A stretch of 64,000 nucleotides of DNA from Anodontia alba (GCA_964016985.1 OZ024833.1:65519985-65583984), one strand, 5' to 3'; shown: positions 50,560-63,028, counted from the stretch's first letter. Numbers and translations are program-made. The notes: generated by a model not told the origin, from the sequence alone.

Positions 50560-53500
50560 AATTAAGGCACCATACTTTTATTTCTGTTGATAGGTATCTC
50601 GAAATTTCGACTTACTATCTCGAGATTTCGACATAATAAGTCGAAATTTCGACTTAATAGCTCGAAATTTCAACTTAATAACTCGAAATTTCGACTTAAT
50701 ATCTTGAAATGTCGACTTATTATCTCGGCATTTTGACATAAGATATCGAAATTTCGATTTATTATGTCGAAATTTAGACTTAAGAACTCGAAATTTCGAC
50801 TTGAGAACTCGAAATTTCGACTTAATAACTCGAAATTGTGACTTACTATCTTGAAATTTCGACTTATTATCTCGACATAAGATATTTCAAAGTGATTCTT
50901 CGTTTGCAATTCCACACCTGGTAATGTCGTAAGAGGTAGCCGCTGGTTATGCTCTCAAAATCATTACGCAAACTTCCGGCCATGACTTACAAGACATCCA
51001 AATGTCAACAAAACGGGTTTCTCCTGATATGCATTGATTTTTCGTCAATTTCATTGACATATTTAAAAAAATCGGACAATGCTACTTTCAGCAACTTTCA
51101 TTTCTACGTCGGAAAAGATATGTGTGGGCTTGGAAAAACAAACGGCTATTTTTAGCTCACCTGAGCAAGGCTCAGGATGAGCCATTGTGATCACTTGTCG
51201 TCCGTCGTCGTCCGACCGTCGTCCGTCCGTTCACACCTTTGAACGACTTCTCCTCTGTAACCCACTAGGCCAATTTTCTTCAAACTTATGTGGAGCCTTC
51301 TGATAAAGGGGGGGTTGAAAATTTGTTCAAATGATTATCGTCAGTTAATCAAGATGGCCGCCATGCCCATATATGGTAAAAACACTTAAAAATCTTCTCC
51401 ACCAGAACCAAGAAAGCTTCAAGGCTGATTCTTGGTATATAGTATCATGGACTCAAGGTCTACGAAGTTTGTTCAAATGATGACTCTAGGTTGACCTTTG
51501 ACCTCTTTACGGCAAGGTCGAATTTGCGTCCCCATGCATTGCTATAGGGAAAATGTTGAAAAATGTATTAAAAACTAATGGCTGAAACTTACAATGAGTA
51601 GTTAAAGTAGTAAAACATTTTAGTTATGATCAAAATTTTGTCCACTGAGAGGTATCTGCCCTTGCCCCTGGTCTATATTCATGTATAAAATAGTGTAATT
51701 TTCAAATGCCTTCTCCTCTGAAACCGCTTGAGCAATTTTCACCAGGTTTCACATGGGGCCTTCTGTCGAAAGGGTATTGCCAATTTGTTCAAATGGTTCC
51801 GCGCCATTGAACAAGACGGCCGCCATGCCACTATATGGTAAAACACTTAAAACTATTCTTCTCAAGAACCAAGAAAGCTCCAAGGCTGAATTTTGGTATA
51901 TAGCATCATGGACTGAAGGTCTACCAAGTTTGTTCAAATGATGATCCTAGGTTGACCTTTGACTTTTTTACGGCAAGGTCAAATTTGCGTTTCCATGCAC
52001 TTGTATGGGGAAAATGTTGAAAAGTCATTTTCTCAAAATGTACTAAAGACAAATGGCTGAAACTTACATTGTGTGATTAAAGTAGTAAAGCATTTTAGTT
52101 GTAATAAAAGTTTTTAAATGTCTTCTCTGAAACCGCTTCAGCTTTTTTCACCAGATTTCACATGGGCCCTTCTGTTGAAAGGGTATTGCGAATTTATTCA
52201 AATGGTTCCGTGCCACTGAACACGATGGCTGCTATGTCCATATATGTTAAATACACTAAACAATCTTCTTCTCCAGAACCAAGAAAGCTTTGGGGCTGAA
52301 TCTTGATATATAGCATCGCTGTCTTAAGCTCTGCCAAGTTTGTTCAAATGATGATCGTAGGTTGACCTTTGACCTTTTTAAGGCAATGTCAAATTTGCGT
52401 CTCTATAGATTTGTATAGGGGAAAAATCATTTTTTTAAATATGTATTTAAGACTAATGGTTGAAACTTACAATGATTAAAGTAGTAAAACTTTTTAGTTA
52501 GGATCAAAATTTTGCCTTCCCCCTCCCCCGCCCCCGTGGGTTGTCTGCCCTTGCCCCTGGGATATATACAGGTATGAAATAATGGAATCTTTAAACGTCT
52601 TCCTCTCTGAAACCGCAGATTCCTTTTCTTCAGATTTCACTTGGGGCCTTCTGTCGAAGGGATGTTGACAACTTGTTCAAATGGTTCTGCACCACTGAAC
52701 AAGATGGGTGTCATGCCCATATATGGTAAAAACACTTAAAAATCTTCTTCTCCGGTACTAAGAAGGCTTTGAGGCTGAATCTTGGTATACAGCATTGGGA
52801 ACTCAAGGTTTACCAAGTTTATTAAAATGATGAGACTAGGATGACTTTTGATCTTTTTATGGTATGGTCAAATTTGTGTCCCAGTTGCGGTGACAATACT
52901 GGAAGAATGTTGCATGGCATTTGCAAGTATGCAATAGCTTTTTTTATCAGGTAAGGGAATTGTGGCCCATGGGCCTCTTGTTTATTTCACCCGGAGATGG
53001 GTATAGTCCGGTATTCCTGTTTTGACTTCTTTTCCAGTGCAAAATGAAGGTATTTTCAGCTATCTCTATGAAACACTTATTTAACCTAACAAATAAGACT
53101 CACTGCAACCTACGTCTACGTTGAAATACATAAGATGTTAAATTTCCTAAGCATTTGTTCCGGGGACTAAAATAGTTGTGCCGAATACTACTTACGAGGC
53201 CGAGTACCCCTTACGGGAGCATTAACCCTTACAGGACAATAAAGCCAACTGTCAGGTGTCCGATTACAAGGCCTGATTATCCCTTATGTGTGAACATTAG
53301 TCATTATCAGAATGCCCCGCATTTAAAAAACATGCAAATGTTAGACTATACCAGTTTCAAAATATTCTATTTACATATAAACAATTAAACACCATGAAAG
53401 GTTTTGCAAATGAGACAGCGTGTGTTAACAGGGTTTTGATATGCCACGTTTGCATATATTTGAAGCTCTCTATTGAGCTACATCATATATAAGTTTCGTT

Positions 53501-54390
53501 ATACTGCCTTAAAAATCGCTTTGTGATGTATGGGCTTTCTTGTCCCCGTAAAGGTTAATGCCTCCGTAAGGGGTAGTCTGCCTCATAAGTTATATTCGAC
53601 ACAAATATTTCAGTCCCCGGAACAAATCCTTGGGAAATTTAGCATCTTATGTATTTCAAAGTGGACGTGGGTTGCAATACGTCTTATTTGATATGTTAAA
53701 TAGGTATTTCATAGCCGAGATAACTGAGAATACCTTCATTTTCAAAACAGGAATATTGGATTACCCTTCTCCAGGTGAAATTGAAATAAAAATTAGCCTC
53801 TTGTTTTTTTAAGCCCTAACCTATCTTTTCCAACGCAGAAATGAAAGTTGTTAGGAATAGCATTGTGCGATGTTTCAAAATATGTCTATAAAATTTACTA
53901 AAAGTCAATAAATCAGGTGAATGTATCTGTTTGTTGACATTTGGATGTCTCGTAAGTCATGGCCGGAGGTTCACGTAAAGATTTTGAGTGCATAACCAGC
54001 GGCTACCCCTTACGAGATTACAAGGTGTGACTTCCCTTCAAGAGATCTTATGTCGAAATTTCGAGATATTAAGTCGACTTATTATTAAGTCGAAATTTCG
54101 ACTTGTTATGTCAAAATTTCGAGATCTTAAGTCGAAAATTCGAGATAATCAGTCGAAAGTTCGAGTTATTAAGTCGAAATTTCGAGTTCTTAAGTCGAAA
54201 TTTACGACATTATAAGTCGAAATTTCGAGATCTTATGTCGAAATGTCGAGATAATAAGTAGAAATTTCAAGATATTAAGTCGAAATTTCGAGTTATTTAG
54301 TCGAAATTTCGAGTTATTAAGTCGAAATTTCGAGATAGAAAGTCGAAATTTCGAGATACCTATCAACAGAAGTAAAAGTATATGTGGTCC
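50560..54390. mobile_element. Giant foldback element with 21-bp repeat arms, interrupted by Hel3
   Basis: The left part (50560-51148 plus 52984-53250) and the right part (53535-54390) are inverted copies. Outer ends are about ATACTTTTATTTCTGTTGAT and its inverse. Each arm starts with a tandem array of a 21-bp unit (CTCGAAATTTCGACTTAATA + A), about 14 units on the left (50594-50885) and a similar array on the right (54047-54362). Next come AGCCGCTGGTTATGC, CATGACTTACAAGACATCC and GAAAGTTGCTGAAAGTAGC words, then GTTCCGGGGACT and CCCCTTACGG words near the loop. The 290-bp loop has no gene. Long arms built of tandem repeats recall FB/Galileo elements of flies; this is an analogy of structure only. 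Confidence 0.8.
51149..52983 (+). mobile_element. Hel3: tandem-unit element inserted in the giant foldback
   Basis: Starts TTTTTAGCTCACCTGAGC with GTCGTC/GTCC repeats (51198-51228). It ends with the hairpin GGCCCATGGGCC followed by TCTTGTTT. About four units of 410-480 bp contain CTTCTCCTCTGAAACC, GACGGCCGCCATGCCC, ACCAAGAAAGCTTCAAGG-type and GGTTGACCTTTGACC words. It has the same start and the same type of end as Hel1/Hel2, but different units. The uninterrupted right arm of the host foldback gives the empty site. Confidence 0.75.
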
Positions 54391-54563
54391 TAATGCTCTT
54401 TCGTATAAAATGGGTCTTTTTGGGTTGAGTATTATTTGCAGACCAAATTTATCATGTAGATCTTAGGACTTTCAGTTTACACAGTACTTTATTGATGTTT
54501 CTCGTCCAAATTCAATAATTCGTATGAATTTGACCGCTAGACAAATTTTTATACTAATTTGAT

Positions 54564-54598
<35 letters not shown>

Positions 54599-54910
54599 AA
54601 AATTCACTACTGAATTTGAAAATCGTTAAAATATCAGTTTCAAAACAACGAAATGTGCGATAAAAATTTATGTAAGTTAGTTTCTCACCTTTTCTTTTGT
54701 TTGTTTGTTTGTTTGTTTCCATATACCATAATAAGTATATTGCTGATTGGTACTGATAAAACATGGTCTGCAGAAAATACCCTTTTGGTTCACTGCTGAC
54801 CGGTCAACGGTCCAAATGTCTGCATGATTTGGTCTGCAACTAATAATCAACCGTCTCTTTGCTAAATGTTATCGTCTTCTTGCGCCATTTTTTTCTTTTT
54901 TATTTTTGCG

Positions 54911-54948
<38 letters not shown>

Positions 54949-55457
54949 GTTCCGGCACATGATCCTCAGCTGATAGAGATACATCGTCTTTTTGCGTCTT
55001 TCCTGTGTTTTGTTGTTGTAGGGCACAGGAAACCAATTGTGTCGGGACTGCTGAGTGGGGCACAAAAGTGCAGGGGTAGCCCGGGGTAATTATTTTGTCT
55101 AAAGTGACCTGTGATCGGTTAAATATAAAAGCGAAGTAAAACTAATTTGAGGAAAAAAATGTTTGTGTGTAATATCCTGATTGTTTTAAAGAAATAAATG
55201 TTTCCGTTTGTGTTTGCTGGAGCCAAAAGAAGAAGTGGTGAAATTTCAATTTTTGATACCTGCCAATTGATGGGTTGCTACATTCAGCCTCCAAAAAGAC
55301 CCAGAAAGTGCTAGTGACAGAGGTGTTTTTCTGTATTTATTTTACTATGCTAAGCCTGGTCTTTGAATTAAAACAAAATTTGGAAGCCCAGCCATACCCT
55401 GAAATGAACTCTTAACCACCAAAATGGGTATTATTACCATGGAGCTCTATGGGACAA

Positions 55458-55755
55458 TACAGTCGACTCCCGATTTCTCGACTTCGCTTATCTCGAATAA
55501 CCGCTTGTCTCCAAGTAAAAAATTGATCCCTGTTTTAACATGGATATCTAACAAAAGGTAACAAAACATTGTGGAATAGAGGAGCATTTTCTCCTCTTTT
55601 CCACAATATTTCAATATATTTCTAACTTCAGGAGTCAAATTACATATTCATTTGTATTTTTTCCTCAGTTCTGCAAATCTGATACGTCGAGGTACGAATA
55701 TCTCGAAGTATTTCAGAAAGTCCCTTTGAATTCGAGATAACGGGAGTCGACAGTA
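55458..55755. mobile_element. Pal-E Tigger-like MITE
   Basis: TA-flanked ends CAGTCGACTCCCGATTTCTC and GAGATAACGGGAGTCGACAG. The core is shortened to AGAGGAGCATTTTCTCCTCT (about 55577-55597). Confidence 0.85.
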
Positions 55756-55799
55756 ATTACTGTTCTTTCAACGTCCTTCGGAAAGTCTTTTTTTATTAT

Positions 55800-56176
55800 T
55801 ATTTTCCTGGAGCTTTACACAGGGTACATTGACGCCGGTTCAGGGTAATATTGATTCGGGGAAATATATCGAAGTACTAGATCAGCATTTGTGGCCTGTT
55901 ATTGCAAAGGAGTTTCCAAACGGGGGCTGTGTATTTCGAGAGGACAATTGTCCGGTGCACGTGTCAAGACAGACCATTCACTGGAAAATTGAAAACAATA
56001 TTGAAACCTTACCATGACCATCACAGTCCCCGGACACTAACATACTTGAAAATGTACGGAGAACAATCAAAGTTCAACTTGGAAAGAGACTGAGTGAGAT
56101 TCAGTCCCAGCAGGATTTGATCAACGTTGTTTTGGACATTTGGGGTAGCGTCAGGACTTTTGCTATAAAAAAATAA
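55800..56176 (+). pseudogene. Tc1-like transposase C-terminal fragment (one nonsense codon)
   Basis: The frame from GTLTPVQGNID (55823) runs through YIEVLDQHLWPV, FREDNCPVHVSR (the second catalytic Asp region) and ENNIETLP. A TGA at 56015 stands where a Trp is usual, then PSQSPDTNILENVRR follows. This is the SPDLNxIEN block, which holds the third acidic catalytic residue of DD34E transposases. It continues to a stop near 56176. The N-terminal DNA-binding domain, first Asp and inverted ends are missing. So this is a dead internal fragment, unusually intact in frame after the stop. Confidence 0.85.
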
Positions 56177-56903
56177 ATAAAAAAATGAAACGTAAAGTGT
56201 GCCCAAGAAACATCTGACCAGCAAAGTTGTAGATCAGTATGTATGCATGTGTATCTGCGCAGTCTGATCCTAGGTCTTTGGATCAAGGTCTTTGGGTCTT
56301 ACAGAAGAAAAAATATGAAATATGGGACGGCGTCCAAGAAAACATATGGCCACCAAAGTTTCAGATCAACATGTGCGTGTGCATTCGGACAGTTTGAGCA
56401 GGATCTTTGAAAACGCGTAAGGCCGTTTTGTCTTCGGACCTGCATGTGATTTTTTTTATCTAAAACTCATGCACTCGGTATGCACGAAGGATGGCATGAG
56501 TGAACAAAAGAACAAACAAATAAATGAAAGAAAGGATGAATAAACATTTTTCTCTGATATATCACAGCCAAAGAAGTCGACCCATAATAGAAAATCATAT
56601 CTTACACGCTATTGAACAAACAAGACAATTAGGTAATGTGCCTTTTATCATCAGAAGCTTTGTTATTTTTTGTTTAATGTATGTAAATGATTAATCATAT
56701 AATATTTACCCATATTTGATTTTCAACTGTTTGATTTGTGACTAAGAAGTTTACAATGAGTTTTGGGGTATGTTTGGGGTGTTTATGTGTAGTTTGGGGT
56801 GTTTCAGTGGATCCAGAAAGGGTAAATCATATGCCTATTTGCCGAACCTAGCGGGAAATTGAATGGGACAATTTAGTTAAAGTTCTCAACCTCAGAAGAT
56901 AAA

Positions 56904-57254
56904 ATGAAATGCATTTGCTTTGTTAATCCTAATTCAGAGAAAAGAATTTTTTTAAACTTGCAACTGTGCAAAGTGACAAGGCCTTTTTGCAGACACCAAG
57001 AAAAATGTGGTCTTCATACCTATGCCACAGAACATTCACAAGATCGTACAAAGTTGCGAGGTCTCATAAAAAGGGGAGCTGGTGAATACGAAGCAAAAAG
57101 AATCAGCGAAGCCGAGCAGAAACATGCACAGCGGAAAGCCAGAGCTAAGGCATCACCAACAGAGCTTTCGTCCTGAGACCTCTCTTGTTCTATCTGCAAC
57201 AGGCAGTTTAGAGCTAAGATTGGTCTCATCAGCCATCTTAGAACACACAAATAA
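56904..57254 (+). pseudogene. 3' end of a LINE ORF with C2H2-type finger
   Basis: The frame reads TKLRGLIKRGAGEYE.., a basic stretch ISEAEQKHAQRKARAKAS, a TGA at 57174-57176, then in the same frame CSICNRQFRAKIGLISHLRT H, a C-x2-C-x12-H-x4-H finger, and a TAA at 57252. A finger of this kind closes the reverse-transcriptase ORF of several invertebrate non-LTR retrotransposons. The RT domain itself is absent, as expected for a 5'-truncated copy. A non-coding tail of about 330 bp follows. Confidence 0.6.
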
Positions 57255-57590
57255 TAACACATCACACAGTTGATTAGGATTGGTCATTGTCAGTAATGAC
57301 AGACGAACAAGACATAACATTCATAAAATGTTGAACCAGTGACAAGTCATAATGTTCAGGTGAACAGACACGAACCCAAAAAGAAAGGATGCAATCAGGC
57401 GTCCAAGGAATTTAACGATTGGGACAGACATTCCATAGATTTAAATTGCGGGTTGTCAAAATGACAATGAGAATGTATCTTACAAAGAAAGGCGCGTACG
57501 GCGGTGAAATTAGATATCAACTTCGTATCCAGCGTTGCATAGACTGGAGTGTGACTGTGACAAAGAAATTGTCAAAGTTTCGGGTGTAAA

Positions 57591-60500
57591 GTGGGCTTCG
57601 TTTTAAGAACCTCTATTATAATATTGAAAAAAAAAAGCCAAGAATTATCTGCTATTCTTCGTCACAACATTAAGACCCAACATACGAAACTTTCTTCGGT
57701 ACACATACTGGGTGACTTCAACTTTAGAGACATTGTTTGGCCAGACCGACTTGACAAAAAGGGGACCATGCTAAGTCAGTCAGAGGGGCAAGTACTTGTG
57801 AACATTATGAACGATCATGGGTTGGAACAGCTGGTGAATTTCCCAACTCGGGAAGAAAATACACTAGATTTAATTTTAACCTCATTACCTGGGCAGGTCC
57901 AAGAGGTACACTCTCCTGATAAACTGAGTGATCATGACTTTGTTGCAGGAACTTCAAAGGTCTTTATCCCTCCAAGGAAAAAACCACGGCGTAAGGTTTA
58001 TTTGTATCAGAAGGGTGACTTTGACTCTATGAGGCGAGATTCTTCAAACTTTGCGAAGCATACATATTTCAATGGTCATTCTGGTTCTCGTTCTGTTCAG
58101 GAAAACTTCAATTTGATAACTTCTTTTATACAGGAGACTGTAGATAAGTACATTCCCTCTAAGAATCGGTAGCTTCCGTCCCTTGGATTATATCAGAGAA
58201 AGACTGGCAGTAGTAAAATAGAAGGGAAGGCAATGATCAGGAATCGATACAGTTATCCCACACCTCCCACCAGACATCAAAGGGAAAGAAACACAAACAC
58301 GAAATAACTAGACCCTAATGGAAACATCACTAGCAGAAAGCCAAACGGACAGTTACTTTCCCACAAAGTGGCCAAATCGCTATCCAAAACAAAAAAGATG
58401 TAAGCGACACACACATTCAAAGACGAACTATAACAAAAATAAACCATGGCAGAAGAACCGCCTTGGAACGGTCAGTGAAAAGTATTTCACTGGGGGCTTA
58501 AATCGATTTTACGTGGCCACAATCCTCGCCCTTATTTCTGCCACAATCCTCGCTCTTATTTCTGCCGCGGTTTAGACACATAATTTGTTCAGTCCACATG
58601 AAGGTTTCCTAACTCATCAGTGCTACATCTCCATGAACACAAAAAGTCAACTAATTACAGAGATGAAACAGCGATGAGGACGGCAGCACGAAACAACTGA
58701 AATGCTGGAGCAAAAGAAAACTAACAGTTAGACTCCGGTGGGCCCGACCAAAGATAGAGCATCAAACCAACATTACCCAAAATTAAATTTCAAGTCAGCC
58801 TTTACGCTGGAACCATCATAGAATCTGAGGCCTAACCCGCCGGCGTGCAATTAAAGAGGGAAGCAAAGTTATTAACCGTGATTGGGTTAACAACCATGCA
58901 TGCAGTCTGTCGTATAACATTTATGTTGTACCTAATCTTTTATATCGAAAAATGATTTTACGAAATTGGGTACTGAAGTCATTGCAAGAATATATTTTTT
59001 CTGAATTTATGCACTAAAAAAAGGGTAAGAGAAAAGTCCAGGGAGTGCCACAATCACAAACTGCAGCCCTTCCCAGACCTCAAGAGGAAGAGGAATCCGA
59101 CAAATCCAAACAAGCACAAATCGAACAAACGTACGAAAAGCACTAAGATTAGCTCTCTCTTCCCCAAGCGAGGTAATCGCAATACTAAAAGGACTGAAAA
59201 AACACAAGAACAAAATGACACACGGAAAGACATACAACAAATCGCCTCGTAGAATAAACCACAAACAACAAAGAGTAAGACTAACACCGGGATCACTGCC
59301 TAAGTCACCATAAAATTTGGGTTTCGATAGGCCTTGTTGCAGAAAGAGATTTTAGTTCAACATTGAATTTTGAAACTAAATCGGAATGACGTCTATAAAA
59401 CTTAGAAAAGGTTTTACGTATTTTATGATACCGATAACCCTGATTAAGAAGTTTAGCAGTTACCAATTTATTACGAGTGTTGAAGTCAGTTACATGATTA
59501 GACACTCTGGCAAATCGAATTAATTGTGAAATATAAACACCGTAGGATGCCACACGAGGAACATCACCATCCAAGAAAGGAATTTACAATCTTAAAATCA
59601 AAATCATCGCGTTTATCATAAATTTTGCAGGAAACAAACCCATGTACAATAGATAAATGCAAATCCAAAACCGCGGCTTCGGTATCAGAAGAATTACATT
59701 TATTTAACTGAAGTTCTGGGGGATAAATTTGACCGATTAAACCATCGAAGTAGGTATTGTCAATATTCAATAAATCATCCAAATATCTTGAAGTCGAGCT
59801 AAAAGCTTCAATGATTTCAGATTGGTTTTCAACGGAAAGAGACATAATGAAGTCTCTTTCATAAAAAACAATAAAAAATCAACCACAAGGGATGCGCAAT
59901 TCGTACCCATCGGAATACCCACAATTTGTCTAAATAACTTAGTACCAAATCTTATATCAATATTGTCAAGTAGAAAGGTGAGAGCTTCACACACTTACTA
60001 ACATGTCCATAATGTGTAATTTTTATGCACTTCGGAAGTGAAAAAAGCATTTCTTACATTACATGCAAGGTAGACGGAATCTTCTCTACGAAATGTCAAT
60101 TAAATCATTTAGTTTTTCTTTTATAAGATTATGAGGGAGTGTAGTGTAAAGCGTGGAGAAATCATAAGTAGACAGACTAAAAGCAAGAAATTGTCTGGAT
60201 TTCAATTTATTTAAAACCTCATTCGATTTTTATAGACCAAAACAGATTTCTCCCTTGTCTTTCGAAAACTGTGTCACAATATTTAATTATATGTTTTTGA
60301 TGGCAGTAAGACATGAAGTTAATAATTTAGAAAGCTCGGTGGTGGTACAAGAGCTTGAATTTGCAATAAACCGTGCTTTGTAAGATCTTTTATGAAGTTT
60401 AGGTAACCAATATAACGTAGGAAGCTTGTCTCAGTTGTAGTAAACTCAGATCTATGTTTCAGGAACCGAGACAGCAAATCAAAGCTGATATCAAGAAGCA

Positions 60501-62247
60501 GCATGATCTGTATGTTAACAAATTGGTTGGTGACATTAAGGTTAACCCCAAAGACTTCTATCGGTATACCAACTGTCAAAAGGAAAGACAATTAGGGTAT
60601 ATCTCTCTTTTCAAAAGGAGAAATGATAGTGGTTTGGCTGAGTCTGAAACTGAGAAGGCTGAGGAGTTCAATGGTCAGTTTACAGATGTATTCTCCAAAA
60701 TTTCGGAAAGTGAGGCCCCTCTACCTGAGAAATCAGCTCCGCTTATGAGTGACATTCACATTTCAAATGAATGTATTACAAAAATGATGAAAAGTTTGAA
60801 TCCCTCAAAGGCTTTGGGGCCTGATGAACTTCATCCTAGAGTCCTTAAAGAACTTGCGATAGAACTTGGTCCTGTATTTGCTCATTTGTTCCAACAATCT
60901 CTTGATAAGGATGGTCTTTGGCTAACATCTGTCCACTTTATAAGAAGGGCGACAGAGCTTTACCAAGTAACTATCGTCCAATGTCCTTGACATGTGTTCC
61001 TTGCAAGATGCTTGAACACATAGTATGTACAAATATTATGGCTCATCTTGATGAACACAAGCTTCTGTCAGACAGGCAACATGCTTTTAGGAAGAACCAT
61101 AGCTGTGAAACTCAGTTGATCACAGTAATAAGTGATTGGACCAAAATTTTGGATGCAGGAGGTCAAGTAGATACATTCATATTGGACTTCGAGAAGGCCT
61201 TTGACACTTCTGAAATGCAGACTTCATGGATATGGCATAAGTGGAGAAACTTAAGTATGGATTGAATCATTTCTGTGCAATAGGCAACAAAGCGTTGTAG
61301 TCAATGGAGCAAAACCTCAGTGGGCACCTGTTTTGCCTGGTAAGCCGCAGGGCACTGTTCTCGGTCCACTGCTGTTTTTCTTGTATATAAATGACATTAT
61401 GGTTGGAATAGAATCTGAGATTCATGTGTTCGCTGATGACTGTGTCTGCTATCGTCAGATTGATAGCATTGAAGACATATCGAAACTCCAAAAGGACATT
61501 GATAATCTGGGCAAATGGGCCAGGAAGTGGGGTATGAAATTTCAGCCAGTGAAATGTAACATTATGCAGCTTACTAGGAAGCGGATCAAAAAGATCAATG
61601 CAGTTTACTCCTTTGAAGGAACAGTCTTCGAAAATGTGGATGATATTAAATCCCTTGTTGTGACAATTTCTAAGGATTTGAAATGGAATACTCATGTAAG
61701 CAATGTTTGCACAAAAGCAAACAGAACCCTTGGTTTCTTAAAACGTCCTATCGTCATGCTCCCAAGATGTTAAGGAAACCGCATACAAGGGGTTGGTGCA
61801 ACCAATCCTGGAGTATGCTAGCCCTGTTTGGGACCCACATGGAATAGTAGTTCAGGAAGAATTAGAAAAGGTTCAGAATCGTGCAACTAGGTTTGTGACT
61901 GGAAACTACAACTCTGAAACTGGAAGTATGACTAGATTCTTGAATGGTTAGTGTGGGAGTCTCTTCACAAGAGACGCAAAGGTAGTAAACTCATATTGCT
62001 ATTCAAAGGTCTGAAAGGTAGAGCTGGTTTACCTTGTAACGACCTTCAACCCCCAAATAGGCGCAGTAGGAATCAGCATCCAATGGCATTTCAAGTGTCA
62101 TATGCTAGAACTGACATTTATAAGTGTAGTTTCTTCCCAGACACCATTAGGGATTGGAATGCACTCCCTGCATCTATAATCTCCTCTGCTGAAAGTTCTG
62201 AGGATCACGTCGCTAGATTCACATCTCTTGTGAGATCTAGAGGCTAG
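57591..62247 (+). pseudogene. CR1-like LINE (endonuclease-RT), split by an antisense retroelement
   Basis: 57591-58230 holds the C-terminal half of an APE-type endonuclease (ILGDFNFRDIVW, later LSDHDFV) and the linker PPRKKPRRK. From about 60450 the RT half resumes: LNPSKALGPDELHPRVLKEL (60797), ANICPLYKKGD.. NYRPMSLT (60940), FILDFEKAFD (61178), PQGTVLGPLLFFLYINDI (61343), and FADD (61429; catalytic pair). It closes with the C-terminal region to a stop at 62245. The reading frame changes at least four times (near 60945, 61220, 61780, 61945), so the copy is dead. The usual GVPQG is GKPQG here. It shares family with the antisense relic at 17965-20850. It is 5'-truncated (no ORF1, no endonuclease start). 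Confidence 0.9.
58240..60445 (-). pseudogene. Antisense YLDD-type retroelement (possibly Penelope-like), inserted in the CR1
   Basis: On the minus strand: YIGYLNFIKDLTKHG (about 60410), STYDFSTLYTTLPHNLI (60165), a frame-shifted stretch, GIPMGTNCASLVVDF (59915), STSRYLDDLLNID (59800; YxDD catalytic motif), then LQLNKCNSSDTEAAVLDLHL (59710) and GYRYHKIRKTFSKFYRRH (59440). A diverged C-terminal part follows (TACMVVNPITV at about 58890) and a tail. Several frameshifts and stops. I recognise the RT block as a family widespread in marine animals. GIPMG..YLDD suggests Penelope-like elements, but no GIY-YIG domain is visible, so the class is open. It is 5'-truncated near 60445, which suits reverse-transcription-driven insertion. 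Confidence 0.7.
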
Positions 62248-62529
62248 TCTTTGCAATCGTTGGCCGTGATGAATGAATGTCTAATGATGTAACACCAGTA
62301 AACTATTCTGATTCTGTCATTTATCTTCTTTTTTGAAGATGCTTCTTGTTAACAAGTTCCCCTCGATCAAATTTCTGAAATGTTCACTATGATGTTATGG
62401 AACATCACTAATTTAAAATCCCTTCAGAAAAGCAAAAAAATGTTTTCTAATAGAAAATTTCCAAAAATCCAGATTACAATAGGTTTAGGGCAGACCCATT
62501 TTTGGCCATAAAATTAATTTAAATATTTG

Positions 62530-62590
62530 ACAAAAAAACAACAACAACAACAAAAAAAAAAAACAACAACAACAAAAAACAAAACAACAG
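62530..62590. repeat. (CAA)n/A-rich low complexity
   Basis: Repeated AACAACAACAA blocks with A-runs, about 280 bp beyond the CR1 stop. It may be the A-rich end of that LINE or of another retroposon. Confidence 0.6.
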
Positions 62591-63028
62591 AGAAACAGAA
62601 AAGGCAAATGGTTCTTGATAAGGTTCTTGATAAGACATTATCAACAGCAAATCAATGGTTTAATTTTGGATGAAATGCCAAGAGAAAAACGTCTTTCCCA
62701 GGGATGTCGAAAGCATTGTTGTTCCCTGTACACTGTACATTGAAAAGAAAGAAATGTTGCGACACGGTGTCTATGCGAATAGCATCATTGTGTAAACATG
62801 GACGAAAACACACCACATGTGCAAACAAAATTTTTCACAAGGCAGTCTCAGTAAGAAAAGATTGTTTTCGAGTTACTTTAATCAAAGACATTAGCGCCAG
62901 CCAGCGGGTATTTAATTAAATTGATTGATAAGAGACTTCTGGTGCATTCAATTTGGTTCCTATTTCATAAAATGTAACCTAAGTTCGGCTGATATATTCT
63001 TCGAACGTAGGACAGTCCCTTCTGCCCA

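Noticed and set aside
54859..55089. Frames around long T/A runs
   Set aside because: Homopolymer-driven on both strands; no supporting motif or splice context.
57591..62247. Active autonomous LINE
   Set aside because: Four or more frame changes, a 5' truncation and a 2.2-kb antisense insertion; the catalytic FADD alone does not make it active.
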